DNA of 64,000 bases. It comes from SHWB01 sp050246875. Its GTDB lineage: Bacteria; Pseudomonadota; Alphaproteobacteria; UBA6615. Positions 8,941 to 17,648 of this stretch are shown here, piece after piece. Location: assembly GCA_050246875.1 (NCBI GenBank), contig JBFWVF010000009.1, positions 124,001 through 188,000 of the forward strand. Reading direction: 5' to 3'. Position 1 is the first letter of the stretch. Every line of letters starts with the position of its first letter. Under the pieces are notes generated by a model that was not told where the DNA came from, searched no databases, and worked only from the letters and a program-made list of their open reading frames with translations. A program made the position numbers and the translations under genes.

Positions 8941-9372
8941 TCACGCCGCGGCGAACAGGCGCGGCCACTCGATGGCGGGGCAGCGGTTCATGATGACGGT
9001 GAGGCCGGCCGCCTCGGCCTTCGCCGCCGCGACCTCGTCGATCACGCCGAGCTGCATCCAGACGAACCGGGCGCCGGTGGCGATGGCATCGTCGACGACC
9101 GGGGCGACGAGCGACGAACGGCGGAAGATGTCGACCATGTCCACCTTCGACGGTACGTCGCGCACGTTCGCATAGACCGTCTCGCCGTGGATCGTCTCGC
9201 CCAGAGCCTCGGGATTCACCGGATAGACCTTGCAGCCGCGTTCCTGCAGGAAGCGCATGACGCGCCAGCTCGCGCGCGACGGGCCGCGCGGGCTGGCGCC
9301 GACCAGTGCCACTGTGCGCGTTTCCTCGAGCACGCGGCGGATGGTTTCGTCGGACGGGGCGAGGCCGGGCAC
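8941..9372 (-). CDS. CoA-binding protein (YccU-like), copy 2
   Basis: The 143-residue paralogue of the preceding protein shares the VALVGASPRGPSRASWRVMRFLQ nucleotide-binding segment, KVYPVNPEALGETIHGE, KVDMVDIFRRSSLVAPVVDDAI and the WMQLGVIDEVAAAKAEAAGL ending. The start is a GTG 5 bp after the stop codon of the enoyl-CoA hydratase, giving a tightly packed gene row (hydratase, copy 2, copy 1, metY, methyltransferase). No ATG is available in frame. It is shorter at both ends than copy 1. Confidence 0.87.
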   Translation of the reverse strand: MPGLAPSDETIRRVLEETRTVALVGASPRGPSRASWRVMRFLQERGCKVYPVNPEALGETIHGETVYANVRDVPSKVDMVDIFRRSSLVAPVVDDAIATGARFVWMQLGVIDEVAAAKAEAAGLTVIMNRCPAIEWPRLFAAA

Positions 9373-9377
9373 GGCGC

Positions 9378-10196
9378 CTACCTGTGCCGCCAGACGGGCG
9401 GACGGCGGGCGAGGAAGGCGTCGATGCCCTCCTGCGCGTCGGCGAACATCATGTTCGCGGCCATTTCGGTCGCGGCGTAGTCGTAGGCGCCTTCCACCCC
9501 CATCTGGAGCTGGCGGTAGAACATGCGCTTGCCGGCGGCGATGGCGGCGCGCGACTTGTCGAGAATGTGCGAGGCAAGTTCGGCCACGGCGGCGTCGAGG
9601 TCGGCCTCGTCGACGACGCGGTTGACCAGCCCCCAATCGAGCGCCGTGTCGGCGTCGATGAACTCGCCGGTCATCAGCATCTCGGCACTGCGCTTGCGCG
9701 AGATGGCGCGCGAGACGGCGACCCCGGGGGTCATGCAGAACAGGCCGACGCGGATGCCCGAGGTGGCGAACCGGGCCGTGCGCGCGGCAACGGCGAGGTC
9801 GGCGGCGGCGACGAGCTGGCAGCCGGCCGCCGTCGCCAGACCCTGGACGCGGGCGATCACCGGCACCGGCAACTGCTGCAGCGACAGCATCACCGCGCTG
9901 CACTTGCGGAACAGCCACTCGTAGTAGGCCTGCTCCGGGCGACCGCGCATTTCCTTGAGGTCGTGTCCGGCGGAGAAAGCCTTGCCCTGCGAGGCCAGCA
10001 CGACGACGCGCACGCTGTCGTCGGCGGCGACGGCATCGAGCGCCGTCTGCAAGGCGTCGAGCATCGCCTCCGACAGCGGGTTGTAGCGGGCCGGCCGGTT
10101 GAGGGTGAGGGTGGCGACGCCGCCGGCGTCGTGGCGCAGCAGCAGCGGCTCGCCGGCGGCTGGATCGAGCGTGCGGGCGGGTTCGGCGGGACTCAT
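9378..10196 (-). CDS. Enoyl-CoA hydratase/isomerase family protein
   Basis: This 272-residue crotonase-fold protein hydrates or isomerises acyl-CoA thioesters. It has VATLTLNRPARYNPLS, the oxyanion-hole segment GKAFSAGHDLKEM, the second oxyanion region VQGLATAAGCQLVAAADLAVA and FATSGIRVGLFCMTPG. SAGHDLKEM and the overall pattern resemble ECHDC3-like hydratases rather than FadB. A longer frame from 10283 exists, but GGAGAG lies about 10 nt before the ATG at 10196 and a perfect TATAAT on this strand lies at 10282-10287. It heads the leftward five-gene row ending in the methyltransferase. Confidence 0.9.
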   Translation of the reverse strand: MSPAEPARTLDPAAGEPLLLRHDAGGVATLTLNRPARYNPLSEAMLDALQTALDAVAADDSVRVVVLASQGKAFSAGHDLKEMRGRPEQAYYEWLFRKCSAVMLSLQQLPVPVIARVQGLATAAGCQLVAAADLAVAARTARFATSGIRVGLFCMTPGVAVSRAISRKRSAEMLMTGEFIDADTALDWGLVNRVVDEADLDAAVAELASHILDKSRAAIAAGKRMFYRQLQMGVEGAYDYAATEMAANMMFADAQEGIDAFLARRPPVWRHR

Positions 10197-10281
10197 GCGA
10201 CGCTCTCCGGGGCCTGCCAGTCGGGGGCCACCTTGGCGCGGGCCGTGCGCCGTGGCAAGGGGCAGGGTCGTTTCGCATACC

Positions 10282-10287
10282 ATTATA
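10282..10287 (-). promoter_or_regulatory. Candidate -10 box for the enoyl-CoA hydratase row
   Basis: On the minus strand the sequence reads TATAAT, a perfect sigma-70-type -10 box, about 85 nt upstream of the chosen ATG. No good -35 hexamer sits 16-18 nt before it, so the assignment is tentative. It lies in the divergent gap shared with rplM. Confidence 0.35.
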
Positions 10288-10326
10288 CCGCAAGACTAAT
10301 TGACTGGCGGATAAAGGTTATTTCCG

Positions 10327-10355
10327 TTGACGGCGGTACGGGGTTCGCCTAGAAA
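10327..10355 (+). promoter_or_regulatory. Sigma-70 promoter of rplM-rpsI
   Basis: TTGACG (10327-10332) and TAGAAA (10350-10355) are separated by exactly 17 nt and lie about 57 nt before the rplM start. This is a good housekeeping promoter for a ribosomal-protein operon. Confidence 0.65.
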
Positions 10356-10411
10356 CCGCCCCCGGCGCGCGGGTATGGGCCCGTGTGCAATCCGATCGAA
10401 CGGACGGCGCG

Positions 10412-10882
10412 ATGAGAACCTATTCGGCGAAGCCCGCCGAGGTCGAGCGCAAGTGGTGGCTGGTGGATGCCGAGGACGTGGTTCTCGGCCGTCTGGCCGT
10501 CTGGCTTGCCGACACGGTGCGGGGCAAGAACAAGCCGACCTACACGGCCAATGTCGATGTCGGCGACCATGTCGTCGTCATCAACGCCGAAAAGGTGAAG
10601 CTGACCGGCCGCAAGCGGGCCGACAAGGTCTACCACAAGCACACCGGCTACCCCGGCGGCATCAAGTCGGCGACGGCCGGCGACATCCTCGACGGCCGCT
10701 TTCCCGAGCGCGTCATCCTGAAGGCCGTCGAGCGCATGATGCCGAAGGAGTCGCCGCTGGCGCGGGCGCAGATCCGCAAGCTCAAGGTCTACGCGGGCAC
10801 GTCGCATCCGCATGAGGCCCAGCAGCCGGTCCCCGTCGACATGGCGGCTCTCAACCCGAAGAACAAGCGGAGCGGCAAATGA
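10412..10882 (+). CDS. rplM: 50S ribosomal protein L13
   Basis: The 156-residue protein matches L13 throughout: RKWWLVDAEDVVLGRLAVWLAD, the GKNKPTYTANVDVGDHVVVINA segment, YHKHTGYPGGIKSATAGDIL, and the C-terminal KLKVYAGTSHPHEAQQP. L13 is an early assembly protein that binds 23S rRNA in the large subunit. The first Met of the longer frame (10385) was rejected because MRTYSAKP is the family start. It overlaps rpsI by 4 bp (ATGA), showing translational coupling. Confidence 0.98.
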   Translation: MRTYSAKPAEVERKWWLVDAEDVVLGRLAVWLADTVRGKNKPTYTANVDVGDHVVVINAEKVKLTGRKRADKVYHKHTGYPGGIKSATAGDILDGRFPERVILKAVERMMPKESPLARAQIRKLKVYAGTSHPHEAQQPVPVDMAALNPKNKRSGK

Positions 10883-11319
10883 CCGATCTGACGCAGGCGC
10901 TTGCCGCCCCGGCGGAGCCGAGGATCGACGAGCACGGCCGCACCTATGCCACCGGCCGCCGCAAGAACGCCGTGGCGCGCGTGTGGATCAAGCCCGGCCG
11001 CGGTACCTTCACCGTCAACGGCCGCACGGCGGATACCTATTTCGCCCGTCCGGTGCTGCGCATGGTGCTCGCCCAGCCGTTCCAGCTCACCGACCGGCTG
11101 TCGCAGTACGACATCATCTGTTCGGTCGTCGGCGGCGGTCTTTCCGGCCAGGCCGGCGCCGTCCGCCACGGCATCTCGCGGGCGCTGGCGCTGCGCGAGC
11201 CCGACCTGCGCTCGGCGCTGAAGCGCGCCGGCATGCTCACCCGCGACTCCCGCGTGGTCGAGCGCAAGAAGTACGGCAAGGCCAAGGCCCGCCGCTCGTT
11301 CCAGTTCTCCAAGCGCTGA
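10879..11319 (+). CDS. rpsI: 30S ribosomal protein S9
   Basis: The 146-residue protein carries the S9 signature: YATGRRKNAVARVWIKPG, FTVNGRTADTYF, GGGLSGQAGAVRHGISRALA, and the basic tail RKKYGKAKARRSFQFSKR. The last residues reach the P-site tRNA in the ribosome. An N-terminal extension of about 20 residues is usual in alphaproteobacteria. It is coupled to rplM by a 4 bp overlap and closed by a strong terminator. Confidence 0.98.
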   Translation: MTDLTQALAAPAEPRIDEHGRTYATGRRKNAVARVWIKPGRGTFTVNGRTADTYFARPVLRMVLAQPFQLTDRLSQYDIICSVVGGGLSGQAGAVRHGISRALALREPDLRSALKRAGMLTRDSRVVERKKYGKAKARRSFQFSKR

Positions 11320-11344
11320 TCCGCCTCGCATCGCGGGGTATGGC

Positions 11345-11371
11345 GGGGCCGCCCATCGGGCGGCCCCGTTT
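11345..11371 (+). terminator. Rho-independent terminator of rplM-rpsI
   Basis: A perfect 10 bp GC stem (GGGGCCGCCC / GGGCGGCCCC) with a 3 nt loop is followed by GTTTCGTTT, 25 nt after the rpsI stop codon. Confidence 0.8.
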
Positions 11372-11460
11372 CGTTTCGGCGCCGGCTGTGAGGCGCGTCA
11401 CAGCGGCCGCGTCCGGCCGCGCCCATCTCCCGGCTCTGGGCATCGGCACGGGAGATCGCA

Positions 11461-11571
11461 ATGGACATCCAGGACCACGTCGCGCTGCGGCACATGTCGT
11501 GCTGGCGGGCCGCCGCGGGCTTCGGCGTCTGGGCGGCGTTCGTGCTGGTGCTGGCGACCCTGGTCGCCTGA
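11461..11571 (+). CDS. Small single-pass membrane protein (36 aa)
   Basis: This short frame encodes MDIQDHVALRHMSCWRAAAG followed by a hydrophobic stretch (about residues 20-36, FGVWAAFVLVLATLVA). It would make a short cytoplasmic head and one transmembrane helix. GGGAGA sits 5 nt before the ATG, which is as good a ribosome-binding site as any in the window. It lies between the rpsI terminator and the convergent histidine kinase. No family was recognised, and the call rests on the start signal and composition. Confidence 0.45.
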   Translation: MDIQDHVALRHMSCWRAAAGFGVWAAFVLVLATLVA

Positions 11572-11577
11572 GCGGGG

Positions 11578-13353
11578 TCAGGCCCGTGCGGCCGGCCTTG
11601 CCAGGTCCTTGCGGACGCGGGTCGAGGGGAAGTGCAGGGACACGGTCGTGCCGCTGCCGAGCTGGCTGGCGATCCGCATCGTGCCGCCATGCGCCTTCAT
11701 CAGGCTCTCGACCAGGTAGAGGCCGATGCCGGTGCCGTCGGAGCGCAGGCGCCACTGGCGGCTGGCCTGCTCGTAGGGCGTGCCGAGGCGGCCGAGGTCT
11801 TCCTCGGCGATGCCGACGCCGTTGTCGATGACCGACATCAGCAGTTCGCCGTTGTCGTCGAGGTTGACCGAAACGGCGATGTTGCCGCCGGCCGGCGTGA
11901 ACCGCACCGCGTTCGACAGCAGGTTGAGCAGCATCTGCTTGACCAGCCGCTCGTCGGCGACCAGCCGTTCGTCGCCGCCGTCGATCTCGACGGACAGCGA
12001 AACGCTCTCCCGTGCCGCCAGTTCCGACACGAGGCGGACCGACTCCGCGACCACGCTGTCCGCCGAGAAGGTCGATTCGTTGAGCGTCAGGCGGCCGGCC
12101 TCGACCCGCGACAGGTCGAGCAGGTCGTTGATCACCGCCAGCAGATGCGTGCCGCTCGAATGGATGTCGCGGGCGTAGCTGCGATAGCGGCCGTCGCCGA
12201 GCGGGCCATACAGTTCCAGCGACAGGATTTCGGCGAAGCCGAGGATGGCGTTGAGCGGCGTCCGCAGCTCGTGGCTGACCTGGGCGAGGAACTCGGACTT
12301 GGTGCGCGAGGCCTGCTCGGCGGCGTCGCGCGCCGCGGCCAGCGCGCGCTCGGCGGCGACGGTGCCCCGGCGGTCGCGGATGAGGGCGAAGGCACCGATC
12401 GCCGGGCCATCGCCGGAGCGGATCGGTGAGCCCACCATCTCGACCGGCACGAGGGCGCCATCGTTGCGATTGAGCATGGCCGGACCGGGGCGGGGGAAGC
12501 CGAACGGGCAGTGATGGACCTCGCCGTCCTTGTCGCCGCCCGGCACCTTCAGCAGGTCGCCGCCCTTGCGCCCGAGAAGTTCCTCGGGGGCAAGCCCGGT
12601 GAGGGCGCACAGCGCACTGTTGGAGCCGACGACACGGCCCTCGGCGTCGACCAGCATGAGGGCGTCGGGAACCTGTGCGAAGACGTGCTCCAGCATGGTG
12701 CGGAAATCGGCCAGCCGGCGGTCGGCCTCGACCTCGCGGGTGATGTCCTCGCTGGTGCCGATGTAGCCCACGAAGCGGCCCTGCGCGTCGTAGCGCGGCA
12801 CGCCCGAACTGCGGATCCAGATGCGCTGGCCGTCGGGCCGGACATGCTGGGCGACGAGGTCGTCGAACGGGCGGCGGGCGCGCAGGTCGCGCGCGTGACG
12901 CAGCAGGTCGCGGCCGTCGACGCGCCCGGCGAGGGCCTCGGCCCGCGACAGGCCGAGAACCTGCTCGACCGGTACGCCGGTCGCGCGCGTGAAGCCGGGC
13001 GAGACGTAGGTAAGGCGGCTGTCGCCATCGGCTTCCCAGACCCAGTCCGACGGGCGGTCGAGGAAGGCGCGCAGGCGTTCCTGCGACGCGGTGAGGCGGC
13101 GGGCCTGGACGATCATCCGCCAGCTCAGCACGCCGAGCAGGGCGAGGGCGGCGGCGAGGGCGCAGGCGGCGGCGACGAGGCCGGAATAGACCAGCGGCCG
13201 CAAGGCGACCGCGGGTACGAACTCGCTGGGATCGAACGTGATGTCGGCGACGGCGGGCAGGGGCGCCAGGGCCAGCAACAGGCACACCGCCGCGGCGCCC
13301 AGTCGGACGCCTGCGGGAATTGCTCTCCCAACCCTCCCGGGTGGGCGAGTCAT
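11578..13353 (-). CDS. Membrane-bound PAS-PAS sensor histidine kinase
   Basis: The 591-residue protein has two hydrophobic segments (about residues 17-36 and 56-80) enclosing a very short periplasmic loop. PAS domains follow at about 90-210 and 215-335. The dimerisation/phosphoacceptor box is SHELRTPLNAILGF (His361), and the C-terminal ATPase has LLNLLSNAVRFTP, DNGVGI and GTGIGLYLV. The enzyme autophosphorylates on His361 and passes phosphate to a response regulator. No regulator gene lies next to it, so it is an orphan kinase; the ligand is unknown. Confidence 0.92.
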   Translation of the reverse strand: MTRPPGRVGRAIPAGVRLGAAAVCLLLALAPLPAVADITFDPSEFVPAVALRPLVYSGLVAAACALAAALALLGVLSWRMIVQARRLTASQERLRAFLDRPSDWVWEADGDSRLTYVSPGFTRATGVPVEQVLGLSRAEALAGRVDGRDLLRHARDLRARRPFDDLVAQHVRPDGQRIWIRSSGVPRYDAQGRFVGYIGTSEDITREVEADRRLADFRTMLEHVFAQVPDALMLVDAEGRVVGSNSALCALTGLAPEELLGRKGGDLLKVPGGDKDGEVHHCPFGFPRPGPAMLNRNDGALVPVEMVGSPIRSGDGPAIGAFALIRDRRGTVAAERALAAARDAAEQASRTKSEFLAQVSHELRTPLNAILGFAEILSLELYGPLGDGRYRSYARDIHSSGTHLLAVINDLLDLSRVEAGRLTLNESTFSADSVVAESVRLVSELAARESVSLSVEIDGGDERLVADERLVKQMLLNLLSNAVRFTPAGGNIAVSVNLDDNGELLMSVIDNGVGIAEEDLGRLGTPYEQASRQWRLRSDGTGIGLYLVESLMKAHGGTMRIASQLGSGTTVSLHFPSTRVRKDLARPAARA

Positions 13354-13553
13354 GGGCCCCTCCCTGCCGGCCGAGCCGAAACCGGGCTCAGCTATCGCGC
13401 GCTAATTTGCCCAGTCGGCGAGCGCCGCGCGCTAACGATTTCGTGATCGGCCGTGACTGCCCCGCTACCACAGGACACCCAACCCGTGACTCCCGCCGCT
13501 CGCGCGGCTAGAAGCGCGGCCGGGACGGTATCGTATCCGGGCAAGGAGCGGCA

Positions 13554-14102
13554 ATGGCTGGAATCATCAGGAGCTATCGCGGGATCGCGCCCAGGATCGG
13601 CCCCGACGTGTTCATCGCGGACAATGCCGTGGTGATCGGCGACGTCGAGATCGGGGCGGGTTCAAGTATCTGGTACGGTTGCGTAATTCGCGGCGATGCC
13701 GCGCCGATCCGCATCGGCAAGCGGACCAATCTGCAGGACGGCACGATCGTCCACGTCAACGGACCGCGCAGTACCGGCACAGCAGCGATGCCGGCGAATA
13801 TCGGCGACGACATCACGGTCGGCCATGCCGCGCTCATCCACGCCTGCACCCTGCAGTCCGGCTGTTTCATCGGCATGCGCTCGGTAATCCTCGACCTCGC
13901 GGTGGTCGAGACCGGCGCGATGGTGGCCGCCGGCGCGGTGGTCGGGCCGGGCAAGGTGATCAAGGCGGGCGAACTGTGGTCGGGCGTGCCGGCCAAGCTG
14001 TTCCGCAACCTGCGGCCGGAGGAAGTCGAGTATTTCGCCGAGTCCGTCCGCACGTATTGCGACCTCGCCGGCCATCACATGGCGACGGCGCGACCCGTCT
14101 GA
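13554..14102 (+). CDS. Gamma-carbonic anhydrase family protein
   Basis: The 182-residue left-handed beta-helix protein has hexapeptide repeats across residues 15-150. The zinc-histidine region is represented by IVHVNGP and GHAALIHACTLQSGC, and the GDAAPIRIGKRTNLQDGTIVH block is characteristic of the CaiE/PaaY/YrdA branch. These trimers may hydrate CO2 or act as thioesterase-like factors; many members have weak or no anhydrase activity. GGAG lies upstream of the ATG. The gene is divergent from the histidine kinase. Confidence 0.9.
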   Translation: MAGIIRSYRGIAPRIGPDVFIADNAVVIGDVEIGAGSSIWYGCVIRGDAAPIRIGKRTNLQDGTIVHVNGPRSTGTAAMPANIGDDITVGHAALIHACTLQSGCFIGMRSVILDLAVVETGAMVAAGAVVGPGKVIKAGELWSGVPAKLFRNLRPEEVEYFAESVRTYCDLAGHHMATARPV

Positions 14103-14190
14103 GCCGCGCGCCCCCTGCCGGGGCGCCACTTGCCGTGACCCCCGGCGGCGCAGAGAATGGCGGCGGGGGCGTGGTACCGGAGGCTGGACC

Positions 14191-15114
14191 ATGCGTGGCA
14201 GGCCGGGCCTGCTCGCCGCGACGATCCTCGCGGCGATGACGGCGGCGTGTGCCGCCGGCGTGCGGAACGATATCGACCAGACGACCGCCGCCTGTTCCGG
14301 CGGCCCCGTGGAAGCCCGCGAAGCGGCCTGCGGCGCATTGATCGACCGGGTCCGCAGCGCCATGGCCGACGGCGACATGGCCAAGGTCACTGGCTACGAA
14401 CTGCTGGCGAAGGCGCATCATGCGCGCGCCAATCTGGCGGTCCTGCGTGGCGACGACGGCGCCGCGATCGCCGACTACGACGCCGCCATCGCGATCGACC
14501 GCTACGATGCCGCCGCCTATTTCAACCGGGGGCTGGCGCTTGCCCGGCAGGGCCGGCTCGAACTGGCCATCGCCGACTACGATGCGGCGATCGGCGTCGA
14601 CGACCGCCATGCCCCGAGCTGGGCCAGTCGCGGACTGGCCTGGGCACGCCAGGGCGACGTCGATCGCGCCATTGCCGACTACGACGCCGCGCTGAAGCTC
14701 GATCCCCGCCACGCCGCCACGCTCAGCAACCGCGGCACGGCGTGGGCGCAGAAGCGGAACTACGCCCGTGCGCTCGCCGACTACGAGGCGGCGCAGCGCC
14801 TCGATCCCGGCAATCCCGTGCGCGACAATGCCGTCGCCTGGCTGCTGGCGACGGTTCCCGATGCCGGCCTCCGTGACGGCGCCCGCGCCCTCGCGCTGGC
14901 CGAGAACGCCGTCAACCGCGCGCCGGAACTCGCCAACCATGTCGACACCCTGGCCGCGGCCTATGCCGAGGTGGGGCGTTACACGGCGGCGGCGGGTACG
15001 CAGCAGCGTGCCATCGACCTGCAGCGCGCCGCCAACGCCGATGGCCCGACGCTCGCCTCCTTCACGCGCCGGCTGGCGCTCTACAAGGCCGGCAAGCCGT
15101 ACCGGCTGCCGTAG
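14191..15114 (+). CDS. TPR-repeat lipoprotein
   Basis: The 307-residue protein starts with a lipoprotein signal (LLAATILAAMTAAC, lipidated Cys at about residue 20). It then carries about five tetratricopeptide repeats, visible as DYDAAIAIDRYDAAAYFNRGLALARQG, DYDAAIGVDDRHAPSWASRGLAW and DYDAALKLDPRHAATLSNRGTAW, with further weaker repeats to the end. TPRs are protein-binding scaffolds, so it is probably an outer-membrane-anchored partner-binding protein. CGGAGG precedes the ATG. No operon partner is evident; it converges with the rhodanese gene. Confidence 0.85.
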   Translation: MRGRPGLLAATILAAMTAACAAGVRNDIDQTTAACSGGPVEAREAACGALIDRVRSAMADGDMAKVTGYELLAKAHHARANLAVLRGDDGAAIADYDAAIAIDRYDAAAYFNRGLALARQGRLELAIADYDAAIGVDDRHAPSWASRGLAWARQGDVDRAIADYDAALKLDPRHAATLSNRGTAWAQKRNYARALADYEAAQRLDPGNPVRDNAVAWLLATVPDAGLRDGARALALAENAVNRAPELANHVDTLAAAYAEVGRYTAAAGTQQRAIDLQRAANADGPTLASFTRRLALYKAGKPYRLP

Positions 15115-15126
15115 CGCCTTTCGGCT

Positions 15127-15591
15127 TCAGCAGTTGCAGGGCGAGGTCGGCAGGCCCTGGGCGATCCAGCCGGGCTCGTCCCGCTTGCCGACCATGCCGG
15201 CGCTGATGTCGGTGACGCTGGTGAAGCCCGCCGCCGCGAGGATCTTCCGTGCCCGCAGCGACCGCGTGCCGGAATGGCAGATCATGGCCACCGGCCGCGT
15301 CCGGTCGCCGTCGACGGCCTTGAGCATTTCGGCGATGAAGCCGTCGGGACCGTCGGGGTTGTGGATGGTCACGGTGCGGGCGCCGGGCGCGACGCCCGTC
15401 TCGCGCCACTCGGCGGGCGAACGGACATCGACGATCGTCAGCCGGTTGTCGCGGCTCAGCGCCAGGGCCTCGGCCGGTGCGAGCTGCGGCGGCAGAGGTT
15501 CGGCGGCCATTGCGCCGGCGGCGAGCAGCGCGACGAGGACGCCCCACAAGGCGGCGCGGAGCGGACGGCGTGAAACGACGAGGCGCGGCAT
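15127..15591 (-). CDS. Exported rhodanese-domain protein
   Basis: The 154-residue product starts with a basic region and a hydrophobic signal peptide ending near AAGAMAAEP. A rhodanese domain follows, with LTIVDVRSPAEWRETGVAPGA and the active-site loop CHSGTRS, whose Cys is the sulfur carrier. Periplasmic single-domain rhodaneses move sulfane sulfur or act in redox chemistry. The start is placed at MPRLVV because GGAGAG lies 7 nt upstream; a longer frame from 15624 is less likely. Confidence 0.85.
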   Translation of the reverse strand: MPRLVVSRRPLRAALWGVLVALLAAGAMAAEPLPPQLAPAEALALSRDNRLTIVDVRSPAEWRETGVAPGARTVTIHNPDGPDGFIAEMLKAVDGDRTRPVAMICHSGTRSLRARKILAAAGFTSVTDISAGMVGKRDEPGWIAQGLPTSPCNC

Positions 15592-15663
15592 CGGACGGCT
15601 CTCCCGGTCGACGGGCGGACGCAATCGCCCTTCCGCCCCGGTGCTGTCAACCGCCGCGCGCGG

Positions 15664-17475
15664 CTAGGCCTTGGGGGCGGTCCGCACCTTCACGTAACTG
15701 CCGGGCGCGTCCTCGATGACCTTGAGGCCGCCCGTGCCGGGCTCGCGGGCCGGCACCTTCGGCCCGGCGTACTTTTCCAGCCACTTGCGCCATTCGGGCC
15801 ACCACGAGCCGGGGTTGTCCTTGGCGCCCGCCGACCACGCGTCGGGGGACTTCGGATTGCGGCTGTTGGTGGCGTAGCCGTAGCGCGGCTTGTCGGGGTT
15901 CGGCGGATTGACGACGCCGGCGATATGGCCGGAGCCGGCGAGCACGAACTTGACCGGGCCGGAATAGGTCTGCGTCGCGGCGTAGGTCGCCTTCCACGGC
16001 GCGATGTGGTCCTCGCGCGTGGCGAGGGCGAACACCGGGATATCGATGGTCGTCAGGTCGATCGGCACGCCCGCGAGCGTGAGGCCGCCCGGCTCGATCA
16101 GCTTGTTCTCCTGGTACATCTTGCGCAGGTAGAAGCCGTGCATCGCCGCCGGCATCCGCGTCGAGTCCGAGTTCCAGTAGAGCAGGTCGAACGGGAAGGG
16201 GTCCTTGCCGAGCAGGTAGTTGTTGATGACGAAGGACCAGATCAGGTCGTTGGCGCGCAGCATGTTGAAGGTCGTCGCCATGGCCGCACCGTCGAGGTAG
16301 CCGCCTTCCTCCTGCATCCGCTTCTCGAGCGCGACGAGCTGCTCCTCGTCGATGAAGACGCCGAGTTCGCCCGGCTCGGAGAAATCGATCAGCGTGGCGA
16401 AGAAGGTCGCCGAGCGGACCCGGTCGTCCTCGCCCTTGGCCTTCAGCCAGGCCAGCGTCGCCGCTGTCAGGGTGCCGCCGAGACAGTAGCCGATCATGTT
16501 GACGGTGCGCTCGCCCGTCGCCTGCTCGACGCCCTTGAGGGCCGCGTACGTGCCCTCCAGCAGGTAATCCGAGAAGCCCTTCTCGGCGAGGCGCTCGTCG
16601 GGGTTGACCCACGAGACGACGAAGGTCGTCAGGCCCTGGTCGACGCACCACTTGATGAACGAGTTCTTCGGCTGCAGGTCGAGGATGTAATACTTGTTGA
16701 TCCACGGCGGCACGATCAGCACCGGCGCCTGCTGCACCTGCGGCGTCGTCGGGGTGTACTGGATGAGCTGCATCAGCTCGGTCTGGTAGACCACCTTGCC
16801 GGGCGTCGTGGCGACGTTGCGGCCGACCTCGAAGGCCGTCTCGTCGACCTGCCGGATGCGCAACTGGCCCTTGCCGCGCTCGAGGTCGCCGAGCAGGTTC
16901 TCGAGGCCCTTGACGAGGTTCTCGCCCTTGCTCTCGACCGTGGCGCGCAGGACCTCGGGATTGGTCATGACGAAGTTCGACGGTGCCATCGCATCGACGA
17001 ACTGGCGAGTATAGAAGTCGACCTTCTGCGCCGTCTTGTCGTCGAGCCCCTCGACCTCGTTGACCGTCTTCTGCAGCCAGCGCGCCGACAGCAGGTAGGA
17101 CTGCTTGACGTAGTCGAAGAGCACGTTCTCGTTCCACGCCTCGTCGCGGAAGCGCCGGTCCTCGCGGTCGGGCACGGCGACAGGAGTGCTGGCGTTGCCC
17201 ATCAACCGCTCGGCCGTCGACTGCCACAGGCGCATGTAGTCGCCCCACAGGGCGATCTGCGCCTGCATGACCTGCGCCGGGTTGGTCATCATGCGGGCGG
17301 TAAGCTCGACGAACGCCTGGCCGATGTTCAGCGGATCGGCCATGCCCATCGCGTTGCCGGACGAACTGCGCGCGAGGAAATCCTGCACGAGGCGCTGGCT
17401 GCGCTCGGCGATGCGTCCCATCGCCTGGGCCAGCTCGGCGCTTTCGCCGTTACCTGCGCCGTGTTGATCGGCCAT
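15664..17475 (-). CDS. phaC: Class I poly(3-hydroxyalkanoate) synthase
   Basis: This 603-residue enzyme polymerises (R)-3-hydroxyacyl-CoA into PHA storage granules. The alpha/beta-hydrolase core has the lipase-box-like GYCLGG with catalytic Cys331, the acid in ATREDHIAPW (Asp489) and His517 in GSGHIAGVVNPP. The PhaC N-terminal domain (about 65-240) and PPWINKYYILDLQPKNSF are typical of class I synthases that work without PhaE or PhaR subunits. No phaA, phaB or phasin gene is adjacent. AAGGATT precedes the ATG. It is divergent from the OmpA-family gene. Confidence 0.96.
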   Translation of the reverse strand: MADQHGAGNGESAELAQAMGRIAERSQRLVQDFLARSSSGNAMGMADPLNIGQAFVELTARMMTNPAQVMQAQIALWGDYMRLWQSTAERLMGNASTPVAVPDREDRRFRDEAWNENVLFDYVKQSYLLSARWLQKTVNEVEGLDDKTAQKVDFYTRQFVDAMAPSNFVMTNPEVLRATVESKGENLVKGLENLLGDLERGKGQLRIRQVDETAFEVGRNVATTPGKVVYQTELMQLIQYTPTTPQVQQAPVLIVPPWINKYYILDLQPKNSFIKWCVDQGLTTFVVSWVNPDERLAEKGFSDYLLEGTYAALKGVEQATGERTVNMIGYCLGGTLTAATLAWLKAKGEDDRVRSATFFATLIDFSEPGELGVFIDEEQLVALEKRMQEEGGYLDGAAMATTFNMLRANDLIWSFVINNYLLGKDPFPFDLLYWNSDSTRMPAAMHGFYLRKMYQENKLIEPGGLTLAGVPIDLTTIDIPVFALATREDHIAPWKATYAATQTYSGPVKFVLAGSGHIAGVVNPPNPDKPRYGYATNSRNPKSPDAWSAGAKDNPGSWWPEWRKWLEKYAGPKVPAREPGTGGLKVIEDAPGSYVKVRTAPKA

Positions 17476-17648
17476 CGCGCAATCCTTTATAGTCGCACGG
17501 TTTTTTTGGAGCGACTCGGGGCACTGGGGATAAGTGACTCGGGCACATGCAGCATCGCCGCTTGCATAACATGACCGCGGCTATGTTGCAGTGCAAGACC
17601 CCCGTCGGGGCCGGGCGAGCGGTGTCGGCGGGCGAGGAGGCCAGGCCG

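Noticed and set aside
10197..10283. Upstream start for the enoyl-CoA hydratase
   Set aside because: The extra residues are not conserved, a good ribosome-binding site exists at 10196, and a TATAAT box lies at the longer start.
17476..17500. TATAAA near the phaC start as a promoter
   Set aside because: It lies about 13 nt from the ATG with no -35 partner, leaving no room for a leader; not supported.
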